From Lytechinus pictus (Eukaryota > Echinodermata > Echinoidea > Temnopleuroida > Toxopneustidae), in contig NW_026974141.1 in the NCBI RefSeq assembly GCF_037042905.1, positions 269,501-333,500 of the forward strand: a stretch of 64,000 nt of DNA. Reading direction: 5' to 3'. The position numbers and the translations under genes are program-made. Below are positions 22,569 to 34,069 of this stretch, in pieces. How positions within the stretch are numbered: position 1 is the first letter of the stretch; each line of letters starts with the position of its first letter. The notes under the pieces are model-generated. The model saw only the letters and a list, made by a program, of their open reading frames with translations, had not been told where the DNA came from and made no database searches.

Positions 22569-25500
22569 TTATCTCAGAACGCCACACCAAATAGTCTTCT
22601 TTCATTTAGTCTAATGCCATGCCACCCATCAACATTTCGTCTAACAACCATTTGGTCCAATACCCATTTGGTCCAATCATCAATTCAAATATCCTGTCCA
22701 AGGACGGATTATAAAAGAAAGTCTTTTGAATATGTTGCTGCCGTCGTATTTAATTCTCTCCCTTGTGATATACAATGATGCACATCCATCCATGCATTAA
22801 AAAAACACTGTAAATCATTAAAATTCTGACTGTCATACATGTAATTACAATGAATAACTTGATGTAAATGTAATGATTCCATGATAACTGTTAAATTTTA
22901 CTATATATGTATGTAATGTATTGTTTTTACTTAATTATATATGTTACATACATTGAATTACTATGGTGTTGAGTTATTTGTTAAACCGCAGGGCGCCTTT
23001 TGAAAGCAGTTTTGCATAACTGAACAGGCCTACCCTGCAGTATAAAATAAAAAACAAACAAATAAATAAATAATCAAATAAATGAATAAATAAATAAATA
23101 AATCAAACCAAATTTGACAGTTCGATGATACTCGGGTTATTTTTTTATAAGACACCAGATACAGAAATTTAGGAAACTATAAAATAGGACTAGATATTTC
23201 TATGACCAAGAGATTTGGTGGGTAGGATTAAGCAATATGAACGATTTAATGGCCCAAAGTCGGTTATCATTTCTTCGTCATTTCTTTTTTTTAGCTCGAA
23301 ACTTTTCAGTCGCCCTCTTATATCGATATGTTTTTATTTGGCACGCCACAGGACACATGTGATTGTAGAAGGAGCATCTTTTCTGTTACTATGTACCTTA
23401 GTTTTCACCTGGCCAAATAAAAGTAATCCTTATCCGATCAGAATAGTAGGAATTTGATCCAACTGTGTACTTAAGAACACCTTGAATTGAAACCTTTTGA
23501 CACGAGTGTTCAAATGTATCCTTGTTTGTAAACATGGGTCACCTGAGGAATCTTTCAAGCGATGTGAGCTTTTGGAAAAAAAGGTTGGAGCCAGGGGCGG
23601 TGCCGGGATGTTTTCATGGGGGGGGGGGGGGGCAAGACGACCTAAATGTGACGATATGATTATATTTGTTAATTGGATTATAGGGGTAATATTGACCACC
23701 TAAATGCAGGGTATTAATTATTGGGATATGACATAGCTACACGGCCCAGATCTCTCTTTACCCCTCTTCATGTTTTTTTTATCAATTCGAAAGAGGTGGC
23801 TAGAACAGGGATAGATAAATGGAGAGAGAGAGAGGGGGGGGGGTGGAATGGGACGAGGGGGGTTTGGTTAGAATCTGAGTGAGAAAGAGACAGTTCTACG
23901 ATTAAGCTAACAAACCCACCTCATTTGGGTGGAAGTGTGCGTTTTAAAAATATTTTTAGGGGCAACCCTAGAAAGAAAATCCTAAAAAGAGACTCGTAAA
24001 ATGGCAGAGGTTTTGATGGTAGACAGGTAGAGGTGGTGGTAGTGGTGGTGGTGGGGGTGGAAACAAAAGACGGCATAATAAATACAGACGGATTGCTCAC
24101 ACTTTACCGATCAATAATATCGATACAAAGGCGCTAACCGATAAAACCACTCTGTCAGTCAAATCCCCTTCATTCAAGGTTACTCCATTTCCCCCATGTA
24201 ACTATCTTTAACATAAAACATACATATAACGGCCCGTAGTCTCATTACCCACCACAAAACTACAAAATGCAATATTTCAACGCACGTGTGGGTACCATCC
24301 ACAATCATGGTTAACAAAACAACACCGTACAAACGACTGTTGAAAGAGAAAACGACATTAGGCATTCAAATGCTACACATGCGAAAAGTAGGATGGGCGA
24401 AAGTCTTTTATTTAAAGTGGTGTTTGCAGAACAGTTTTCTACTGCAGATAACGAAGATGCCCAGGCACACAGGCAAACATAAATTGTTTTACCTGAGCTA
24501 ATACTCGTCTTTTCATTAGTCTCAGAGCAAATAGTACGGACTTAAGGATGTTCCAGTGGCTGTTGAGGAGAAGAAACAAGTTTGTATTGTTCCGCAGCTT
24601 CACGAACCGTAACGAGGTAACGAGACCCGTGAGGTCTGGCATGTTTGGGTCTCTTTTGTCAACAGAACAGTCTTGATTGTACGGGGATCGGACGGAGGTC
24701 CCAGTGGATCGCACCTTGCCACTTTAGGCCTAGGACCAGAAGATGGACTTGTAACATGTCTTCATTATAGAGTCGTAGATCAGATTGACGAATAAACTTC
24801 ATGACGAATGGAGTTCACGCACCAATTAATATTGCCATGACATGCATGAGGAAGTCAACAACATTTCGAACTGAGCTCATCTTTTAAATGTTTCTTTGGG
24901 AATTATTTTTTAAACATTTATGGAGAAGCGATTACGTCTAGTACCACAAGGAAATGCTTCATCGTTGGCCTATTTCTGTTTGGTTTCCACTTTCCAAGAC
25001 CTGATCAGGCAAATTTATCAGTTGGCTTACTGAGGACATTATCTTTCTTGTCTCATCGATGGAACAATTCTATCCAACCTGATATGAAAGTCTACTTGAT
25101 TTAACGTATACGGTATAAGAAGAGACGTTTCATCAGCAGAATTATGAGTGACAAATTTACAATCAATGCGGACTCAAAGAAAGATGAAAATGGTCATGCA
25201 CCGGAACTATTGTGGGCAACTAAGGAGTAAATCCTGGTAAGTTGTTGTAAAAAAAATAACCATGCAGCGAAATATTAACCATACCCTTCTTTTAGACAGT
25301 AACTTTGACATGCAAGAAATCACAAATATGTCATAATCACTTCATAGCTTTAAAAAAACACATGATGAAGAATATTTTAGAAGTTAGTTTTGATTTTTTT
25401 TTTTTTTGGAAGAAATTAGTCTGTTCAACTGAAATCAGAAATAGATACTTTGCAGTCACACAATTTGTATCGGTCTGTTGTAAATATTGACCATAAAAAT

Positions 25501-26039
25501 ACGTGTATGTCTGCTGTAGGTCTTTCGTCGTCTTTGAAATAGATAAAGAACAGATTAAGATCTTGAAAGGTTTCCTGCTCCAAGCTTGACAGAGAGAATT
25601 AAGTTGGATTTGTTGTGCGACAAAACCAGCAGGACCATGGGGTCGAATCTTTGTTGAGCACATAACAAAAGATGGTGAGCCGATGTCGATCTTTGCCCAC
25701 ATGCATAGATCAAGTAAGTTTATCGCCAATCCACTAAGAATAAGCATTCTGTCCTGATTTGATTCCGTTAAGATATATATATATATATATATCTTTCTTC
25801 TGATATAAAGTGCATCATTTTTTTTAATGTATCATTTGCGTTGCGTATGCATATCAGCGTAGCAAAATTAACTTGAGTTGTTGGTAATGACACATTTGGC
25901 ACGCTCTTAAATAATACATTTTAAGACTTGTGCATTCATCTTTATATTTGTCATTACAAAAGCAACCCATAGTCAGCCATTCACAATACGTGTGTTATCA
26001 GAATATAAATTCGTATGGATTTCTCCTAAATATTATTAA

Positions 26040-26335
26040 CTGACCAAATCATAGTAAAAATAGTAGCAGCAGCAGTTAGTAGTTTTAGTAGTGGTGGTAG
26101 GAGAAGTAATAGTCGAAGTAGTTTTAGTAATAGTTATGAAGCAGTAGAAGAAGAAGCAGTAGAAGAAGAAGCAGAAAAAGAAGAAGTAGAAGAAAAGGAG
26201 AAAAAAGGAGAAAAAGAATGAGAAGAAGAAGAAAAAGAAAAAGAAGAAGAAAGAGAAGAAGGAGAAGAAGAAGAAGAAGGAGATGGAGAAGAAGGAGAAG
26301 AAGAAGTAGGAGGAGAGTGAGGAGAAAGTGTAGGA
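26040..26335. repeat. GAA/GAAG purine-rich microsatellite
   Basis: About 300 bp consists almost only of A and G in GAA, AGAAG and GTAGTA units. The poly-Leu and poly-Arg frames over it are low-complexity artefacts. Long purine strands of this type can form triplex DNA. Confidence 0.85.
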
Positions 26336-27239
26336 TAATAATGATTAGAAGTATTAAAAAAGGAGATGAAAGGAGAACCAGATACGCCATGATTGGCAAC
26401 AGTATATATTTTGTTAATAAAATCACAGATCTATACAGTGAAGGGTATTTGTCTCACTGCGGTCGAAATCTGACCATGATCAAGACACCTAATTAAATTC
26501 CTTTTTAACAATTCAAAATCTGCCATAGAGGCAAAGCAAACCACAATACTGAGGCAAGGTTAGAGTGGGTAGATGGATGGGTGCGCGTGGGGGGTAGTAA
26601 AGTCCCCCCCCCCCCTCACACACACACATTTGAAACAAATTTAACAAGGTATATGGCTTGCAGTAAAGATTTATTTTAATAGCTTGGAAGATAAAACAAT
26701 TCATCGATTCAGAATAGATTTATTTTCTGTGATATAGCTCCACGATGGGATTAAAGTGATCATTTCACTTTGTTCTGATTTAAAAAATTCTCATTTTGGT
26801 TCTTGAAAATGGGCTAAACATTAGGCTTATAGTGTAAAAATACCATCCCAAAAGTTTCAAAGTATTATATCTACAGGATCAATTTAAAACATTGGAGATG
26901 TAAACCAAAGTTTCAAAATAATTGGGAGTTGGTTTCAATGACTATGTGTATATAGCGAATCTGTGCAACACAACACATTAACTCTAGATGAACACAGCAT
27001 GACCTACATACAGTGTGTACAAGGTATACACTGAATGTACAGTGCAGCTAATAGCGTGTGTATAGGAGATACACACAGCAGAAGGCAGTCAACATAGCCA
27101 ACGGACTTTTTGAATTGGAGAAAACTGGTCATAAGCTGAGCCTGTCTACTAGACGGTTCTCAAAATCAAGCTAATAGATTGCTACTTGTATCTAAATTAC
27201 GGTTTTTCATCCTATATTGAAGTCTATTTCAGGGTTTTT

Positions 27240-27340
27240 GAGGACAAATACAGGCACTCATACACATGTTTCGTCTCAGTTTGATAATTTTTTAAATCAG
27301 CTGCTCACAAAGTTAAACGATCCCTTGAACTCTTAGTTGA
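27240..27340 (+). repeat. Dispersed repeat, inverted partner at 30520-30615
   Basis: ACACATGTTTCGTCTCAGTTTG and TTTTTTAAATCAGCTGCTCAC match the reverse complement of the right copy with a few changes. The two copies face each other across the 28832-29809 ORF. Confidence 0.65.
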
Positions 27341-28831
27341 CATGGCAATCTTCCTAGATAGGACAATTTTAACTTTGTATTTATGTTTGTCATTTTAATA
27401 ATATTTTTCGTTTATTAACTTGTAAAAATCAAATCAAAATCAAAGCTTTTAGAATATCAATCTTATAGAGGGTTGTGGAATCTTACAAATGGATCTTCTG
27501 ATAAATACAACTTTCTGAGCATACTGGCCATTTTGTAATGACCACACTGTAAACATGCAGCTTTACAATTTAGGCATGTTGTTTAAACCTGTCTCACTAA
27601 CAACTTTTGTTTATCGCCTTTTACAATTTTAAAAAGTATCAAACACTTTCAAAATTGTAAACAGCAGTTCTTTCACTACAATCATGCAAGTATACCAATT
27701 TGATTCGGAACATCAATTCCCTCTGACTTCTTCACTGCTGATATGACTGTTTCTAAAGTAAACCCTTCTTAAAATGGTGTAATTTCAACAGACCACATAC
27801 AATATGGCAAGCCATGAAAGTATAAATGGATCGACTGGATATAACAGGTTGAATTCATCAAAAACTAAATATGAAATCGATAGCATCTATCGATTTACAA
27901 GGAAGCATCAAAGAACTGGATAAAGATTAATCCCTAGAAAGGGGGTATATAATAAGTGTCTCCGCACCCGATGTATTTTATTACACCCTTTACCGTAACG
28001 AAGCCATCCTTTTGTATTATTCATTGTATAGATTTTAAAGGTATAATAGGTGTCGGCTATGTGTTTAAGAACGTTATGTTATGGGGGTCTAGTAAAATCG
28101 ACCTGTCTCGGCAGAATGATTTAGTTTGGGTGTTACATTACAATGTGTGTTTTATAGGTTGCTGTATATGCCTTGCAAAAGCTCTGACATTACACAGTTG
28201 ATAAAAATTCTCCTCAACTTTGGAACATTTGGGCCTAAAGTAACTCTGTACATTTGTCGTTGATTGTTAGTTTCTTGATTGTGTTATGTTAATTGGAATG
28301 CCTGATGACTAGTACTAGTATACAACATTAATGATTTATTATATATCATGATTTTTTTTTCTTCTGTCATTGACGTTTATGGTAAGATTTGTGTCATAAC
28401 GTTTGCCAGTATGATGATTTCGCTTTATGTTGAATCGTTTAAGTTTCAACCACCGGCTGTTTCTTTAATTTAGTCTCAGGTTGTTCCACAAATCTTATCG
28501 CTTTATATGCTAAAGATCATATTCGAATATCGATGATTTTATCGTTTTACAAACCTTATCCTTGTTTATCTTTTTTCTGCTTCTCCCACAGTCCTGAAAC
28601 TCGACGACAACAACTTTGAGCCCAAAGGATGTGTGGGTTAGGGACAGAGCGCCATCTGTTGACAATGTGACGTATAGTCTGAGGATACTCTTCGCTATTG
28701 AGATCTGATTGTAAGCAGCCACCTTCAAAGAGTTAAAGGACTACGTGCATCACTTCAGAACAATACTGTATAGGCCTTCTGATTGAAAAGTGGAATTTAT
28801 TCTCATCTCAAATGGAAAGATATAAATCAGC

Positions 28832-29809
28832 ATGTCGAACAACACTAACCTCATGTTTATTCCAATTCCCTCTCCTAGACGACCAACAATGCCATCCACG
28901 ACAGGTTATATTCGATCGCTTGGGACATCAAGGGGAGGAAGTATGAGCAAGAGTGGGGATTTTACGTCTCTGAGGACCGATGATAAGAGGAAAGATGGCA
29001 ATAGTCCTGTTCGGCCGGCGTTGTGTCTCAAAGATATCACGAAATTCGATTTGATGAGTCCAGTTGCAGTACAGCAACTGACCGGAAATTTCCAATCTTC
29101 CTTTTCCACGATCACCGGTAAAGAGACGAGGAACATCAAAATGTTGAACTTACAATTGCCAAAGAATCCTTACGCAACTTTGCCTCGACTAGCACTGACT
29201 AAAAGGGATGATTGTAGAGACGTGGTACAGACGTCGAGTTTCACGCATGGACTGACGAGATCGCATTCCGAACTGTCGCACTACAGAACGCGCGATTCGC
29301 ACCGCGCGTTACTGCAAGACAGACCGCACACCGAGAGCAGGCTTACGCGCAGGGCACAACATGGTGGACCAGTGTTTTTCTCGAGCAGAGCGAGTACCAT
29401 ATCGGAGGAAAGCAGAGCACCTGTTGATTCCGAAGTGTCGTCAACCTCCGGGGGCATTAAGGAAACCGAGAAAATAAACAATCGTTTGGGAGAATACCCT
29501 TTACAAACCGTTAAATCGGGTACTTTTAAAGATCTGGCCCCACTCCGTAGAGCGAAGATGCGGTCTCAGACCAAACCGACTGCATTCGGTTCTAAAAGAA
29601 TGCGGTCTGGTCATGCGAACACGGCTGAAAAGGTGGCGAATCTGGCAATGAGTGCATACACAGAGGTACACGCTAACAATGGTGAAATAAATGGTCAGGT
29701 TTGGGGAGGAGAGAGTCCGGCGAGGAATACACCCGATGGATCAAGACTAGTTCGTTTTAACACACAAAATGACGTCTTTGAATATATTCCTGGTCAATGT
29801 TTAAGGTGA
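28832..29809 (+). CDS. Orphan protein, 325 codons, basic and Ser/Arg-rich
   Basis: This is a single long frame that is clearly less AT-rich than its surroundings, supporting a real coding exon. I recognise no domain. The N-terminus has PIPSPRRPTMPSTTG and a Ser/Gly-rich stretch (to about residue 45). The middle is rich in Arg, Ser and Thr. The last 20 residues contain RLVRF (305-309) followed by NTQNDVFEYIPG. RLVRF fits the PP1-docking RVxF pattern, and the V/F-E-Y-I-P tail after it looks conserved in style, but this is inference. A possible 3' splice site (ATAAATCAG) lies just before the ATG, and AAG|GTGAAT at 29803-29811 could be a splice donor, so this may be one exon of a larger gene. As it stands, the frame closes at a TGA. 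Confidence 0.65.
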   Translation: MSNNTNLMFIPIPSPRRPTMPSTTGYIRSLGTSRGGSMSKSGDFTSLRTDDKRKDGNSPVRPALCLKDITKFDLMSPVAVQQLTGNFQSSFSTITGKETRNIKMLNLQLPKNPYATLPRLALTKRDDCRDVVQTSSFTHGLTRSHSELSHYRTRDSHRALLQDRPHTESRLTRRAQHGGPVFFSSRASTISEESRAPVDSEVSSTSGGIKETEKINNRLGEYPLQTVKSGTFKDLAPLRRAKMRSQTKPTAFGSKRMRSGHANTAEKVANLAMSAYTEVHANNGEINGQVWGGESPARNTPDGSRLVRFNTQNDVFEYIPGQCLR

Positions 29810-31955
29810 ATGATGGACAATTCCGTCCAAAATGTTTAGTAAGGTTTCTTCTCCAAAATATTGGTGATTTTTTTTTATAATAAATAATATAGGATTCGTA
29901 TAGCGCACATGTCCACCTTGTTAGGTGCTCATGGCGCTCCTATAGAAGTTCCCATTTTAGAAGTTTTACCCAGATGACATATCTTTGGAAATTGTTTACC
30001 CAACAGTCATGACAGTGATGTATCTTTTGTTCTCACCGAACACAAAGTGTTTTTCGTAGAGATGTAGTTGTAATTCTTCATTATTGTCTTCAACTGTGTT
30101 CTCTTCATCAACCCGGTCAGTCATTATTCACACAGAAGCCTAACATGCACATGTGCACCGAGATTGTGAGATAATTCAGAGCCAGAAATAAGCGGCATAA
30201 TAAAAACTTGAGTACACATTATGATAGGTGTCGGGTTGATTAGGCGGGACGAGAAGTTAGAAACCTAAAGGTGTTGAGAACATACACAATAATAAGATTC
30301 CGTATCTCATGTTGTCGATTACAGAATGCAAGATGCTGTATTTCAGAGGCCGTATTTCGTCAATTAGACTTGAATAGAACAGAAAATAACAAAATTCCCC
30401 ATCTCCTCGTGTCAACTTGGTGTTGACTAAATGACAAGAATATAAGATGTGATTTCTACTCCTACTCAAGTCGACATCATGGGAACAAGAATTTTAAAAA
30501 ATGACTAGATGATGAACCTTCTCAAGTTTAAAGGTATTGTTTAACTTTGTGAGCAGCCGATTTAAAAAATTCTCAAACCAAGATGAAACATGTGTACAAG
30601 TGCATGTATTAGAACTAATAAACCCTGAAAACAACCATTATTGAGAATGAAAAGCTAAAACTACAAAGCAAACCCCGATTTTGTTAATGGGTGTCTAATA
30701 GACGCCTAAATGGTACACATAAGTGTATGGGATGAAATTAAGATGGTGTTTTCGGTCACTTTATATTTCAATTTTTGGAGCACTAAATAATTATTTTCCA
30801 ACGCAATTTTTTTCTGGGCTTCATTTTTGTAACATATCACAGACACAGGTGACAAGTGTGACATTCTAGCTCAGATTTTTTAAAAGTCAAAACAATGTTA
30901 ACCAATCACTTTAATTTATGAAGTATTAGTACACGAGATAAAAATCAGATGATAAAATGTCGTATCCCCTCATATCGATTTGATGATGAATTAAGTATGA
31001 GATGACAACGTCTCTCGTCTTGTTGAGTCGATATGATGGAAAGTGCGCTATACAAATCTCATGTATTATTATTATCTATTAAAACAAGAATCCAAGATGC
31101 TGTATCTCGCCAAGTCGATTGGAAGAAGACGAGAGGGTGGGATACCACATCTCCTTAAGATGACTTGATGTTGACGATTACGATAGGTCGAGTCGAAGAC
31201 AAACCGTATGTCGACGAATCGATTCCATGACAAAAAGACGAAACGACTGGCAGGGGGACTGGATGAAGTGCTCCCTAATCAGAAATTTTAACTTAGTCAT
31301 TAAAGTGCTAAATATTCAATTAGAAATTAAGGAGATAAATTATGCCAGTTTTTCGAACTGTTACAAGCTGAGTATTTCTTGTGTTGGGACGTTCTCATGT
31401 CTATGAAGTTATTAATTATATTCTCAGCCAATTTGTTCCGAGTTTCAATATAGCTATTGTGTCCATGTGCATTCTGCAAATACTGTCATTCCATACTACT
31501 CCAGATCAAGCGAAAAGTCAAGGGAAATACAGAACTTGATAGAATCTCTTGAAGCATTTTGTTTGCTTTATTCATGAATGATTCGGAATTAAAAAAAAAA
31601 TCTTTACCATTTTTTCTCATTTGAACATTAGTTTTATTTTGCTTTATAGTATCACCAAATTTGACTTTTTTTTTAAAGTAATTTGTCGAGTAAATGACAA
31701 ATGTGTACTATTCTTTTACGATTTACTCTACAAAATGTGCCATTTTTAATACTTATTTCTTTGCATGCTTGCCAAACATTTCATTACATATTTTTCAATG
31801 GTTTGATATTCTTATATTTCAATAATGATAGAATGATATTATGTTCTATCTGATGTCATTAAATTTCATATAAAAACAAATAATACTGATTTACATTTGT
31901 TGTGATTTTGTTATGTGATTATAATTTTTTTTCGTTGGGGTAAAATAATAGGGCC
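29810..31955. other. Intergenic region with repeat fragments
   Basis: Repeat fragments with GGATTCGTATAGCGCACATG (29892) and AAGTGCGCTATACAAATC followed by ATTATTATTAT (31040-31080) belong to a common GCGCTATATAAA-type repeat. 30520-30615 pairs with 27240-27340. No gene was recognised. Confidence 0.5.
30520..30615 (-). repeat. Dispersed repeat, inverted partner of 27240-27340
   Basis: The reverse complement carries ACACATGTTTCATCTTGGTTTG and TTTTTTAAATCGGCTGCTCAC, matching the left copy. Confidence 0.65.
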
Positions 31956-31958
31956 CTA

Positions 31959-32171
31959 CAGTCTAAAAAATATTGAGTAGAAATTTACCCAATAATGTGT
32001 AAAAAGGGAACATACATGTTTGTTGCGTGAGGTTTTGTCCCATATTGCGGCAAAATGCACGTTTTATGGGTAAATTTCAACGAAACATTTGGGGAAATTT
32101 TACACAATATTAGGTATCATTTCGCCTAGCAAACATGCATGTTAGTTATTGGGAAAACTGTTTTTAGAGTG
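31959..32171. mobile_element. MITE, TA target duplication
   Basis: The ends CAGTCTAAAAAATATTG and TTTTTAGAGTG are flanked by TA. A motif pair ACATACATGTTTGTTGCG / GCAAACATGCATG lies inside. It is the same end type as 698-946. Confidence 0.65.
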
Positions 32172-32334
32172 TATACATTTTCAAGAATACACACCGACAT
32201 CAACATGATTCCAGCAAAAAAATAACAGTCATTCCATATGGAGTGAGTGATATTCCCGCTTGTTAGAAATATGCAGTGTTATTTTGCTTAACTTCTATCA
32301 ACCATTACAATATTTATGTTTTTATGTTAGGAAG

Positions 32335-32460
32335 CGAGATCGTCTTGATGATCTTGTCATAATTGGGCCCTGCTAATAATGGCAGGGCTCACTGGGAAAA
32401 CAGTTTTCGGAACTGAAGTGGCTACCCTGGGTAAATATGCCGTTATTATTATTATTATCA
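32335..32460 (+). repeat. SINE-like repeat with (ATT)n tail
   Basis: GGCAGGGCTCACTGGGAAAA, CTACCCTGGGTAAATATGCC and a tail of ATT units form a repeat that I associate with echinoderm genomes. This is from memory and not verified here. Confidence 0.5.
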
Positions 32461-32546
32461 TACCTCTGCGTATTTACAAATGAACTTAATGCCTCGAAAG
32501 ATTTCAGCGTCTGCTTAGTTTCCCCTTTCTTTTCACTCTAACATGT

Positions 32547-33027
32547 TTAAAGGGGAAGTTCACCCTAACAAAAAAATTATTGTAAAAAGTGCAAAAAAAT
32601 TGTGAAGTTTGAGGAAAATCCATCAATGATTAAAAAAGTTGTTAGTTTAACTTCTGATTTATGACATGCCAATATTATGCGCGCAGCTCTCCATGTATAT
32701 ATCGTGAATTAAGAAAAAACAATGAAAAATCAGTTTTTCAAAGGACCAAAGTGTTTGGTAATTGCACCTTCAGTATATTAAGATATAAATCATATAGAGT
32801 AGCTGCTTGTTAATGACGCCACAAATCAAAAACTTATCATTCTAGAATGTTTCTTAATCTTTGACCGATTTATTTTTACCTTCACCAATCTGTTTTATTT
32901 ATTATCCATTCATATATTTATTTTATTTATTACATTTTATTTTATTTCTTTTTATTTCATTTCATTTTTTTTTTTGGGGGGGGGGGTTATACAGCAAACT
33001 TTTCGTCAGGGTAAAATTCCCCTTTAA
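32547..33027. mobile_element. TTAA-flanked MITE
   Basis: TTAA at 32547 and 33024 border ends AGGGGAAGTTCACCCT and AGGGTAAAATTCCCCT. The interior is AT-rich with a poly-T/poly-G stretch near 32965-32988. It belongs to the same TTAA class as 14078 and 59486. Confidence 0.75.
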
Positions 33028-33810
33028 AATGTGATAAATCATCTTATAATATAGTAAACTGAAATGGAATTCTGAGTGCCCTATTTGGATTGCCAAGGTT
33101 TAAATCTACTTTTAAAATAATGCATGCGCGTTCTTTTTTTTTTTTTCTAGAGAGTCGATGGGTAGTTGTTACTTTGAATAGGCAAACTAGTATTTTTTTT
33201 ACTAAAATTGCTGCCTTGCTAATTCTAGTTAGGAAATGGTAAAGGGGGAGTGAACTGCGTGTGAGCTCTCATCGACTGTTTGTTATAAATACTTAGTCTT
33301 AAAATATACGTTTTCAGATATCTACTAATACAACAGAGAATAAATTGACCTATAATTGTATTTGTATAGAGAAACTAAAGCGTTTTGAGAGAAAAAGTAA
33401 TTGTTTTGCTACTTGGTAACATAATTATTGCGGTATAAATGTATTGAATAGTTAATTAGCATGCTATCATTCAAGTGGGTCTGTATTACTAGACTGCACT
33501 ATAGCATTATGGGTCAGGAAACTGGCCAAGTATGAGTAGTTGAGGACTCGAGATGGCGCTATTGGTTCATATCTGCTTTAAAGGTTCTCAGGAAATCGGC
33601 AAGACCACCACATCTGCCCTATTTTAACACGTTATTCTGACAAGCACGCTCGAGTAGAGATTATGTGTCAGGACAAACTGAAGAGGGGGCTTTGAAAAGG
33701 GAAGGGGAAAGACAAATCGTAAGAGAAGTAGAAGGAGAGCGAGAGGGAGAACATGGAGAAAGAAAGAGAGAGAGATCTCGGGAGAGGGGAGGAAGGGGGA
33801 GAGAGTGAGT
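33028..33810. other. Intergenic, GA-rich at its end
   Basis: No gene was seen. 33690-33805 is a purine-rich stretch (GAGAGA, GGGAGA) that directly precedes the 3' tail of the minus-strand LINE. Confidence 0.5.
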
Positions 33811-33904
33811 TGTTTGTTTGTTTGTATTTATTTCCATAAAAAGATAAAATATATACATGCTCAATTTAACATAACATACAGATCATATGGAGGATGGCCC
33901 ATTT

Positions 33905-33929
33905 CAGCGGTATTAATAAAATACCGCTG
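33905..33929 (-). other. Hairpin in LINE 3' UTR
   Basis: CAGCGGTATT, a 5-nt loop and AATACCGCTG form a perfect 10-bp stem about 95 bp from the LINE 3' end. A 3' hairpin of this kind is often part of the RNA recognised by the element's own RT (inference). Confidence 0.6.
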
Positions 33930-34069
33930 TTCTTCCATGGGGTCCTTTAAAACATAAATACATGCATATAAAGCAAATATACAAAAATATACACAAAACT
34001 TCAAAACTTAATTTAATGCATGAAAAGAAAGAAACTTCACTACAAAGAAAGCAACAACAGGCAAAATGA

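Larger units (their letters stand above)
22569..28830. other. Intergenic region, repeats and microsatellites only
   Basis: I recognise no gene. There are AAAT repeats near 23055-23105, a poly-G run near 23620-23632, GA/GGGG runs at 23820-23870, GGT repeats at 24030-24060, a short (TA)n near 25773-25790 and a purine block at 26040-26335. Two short frames (minus 24714-24439 and minus 25747-25337) look slightly less random than the rest but match no family I know. Confidence 0.45.

Noticed and set aside
24439-24714. 91-codon minus-strand frame with a moderately protein-like sequence
   Set aside because: No motif or family is recognised and no splice context stands out, so it is not called a gene.
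26124-26496. Poly-Leu (minus) and poly-Arg (plus) open frames
   Set aside because: They lie over a GAA/GAAG microsatellite and are pure low complexity.
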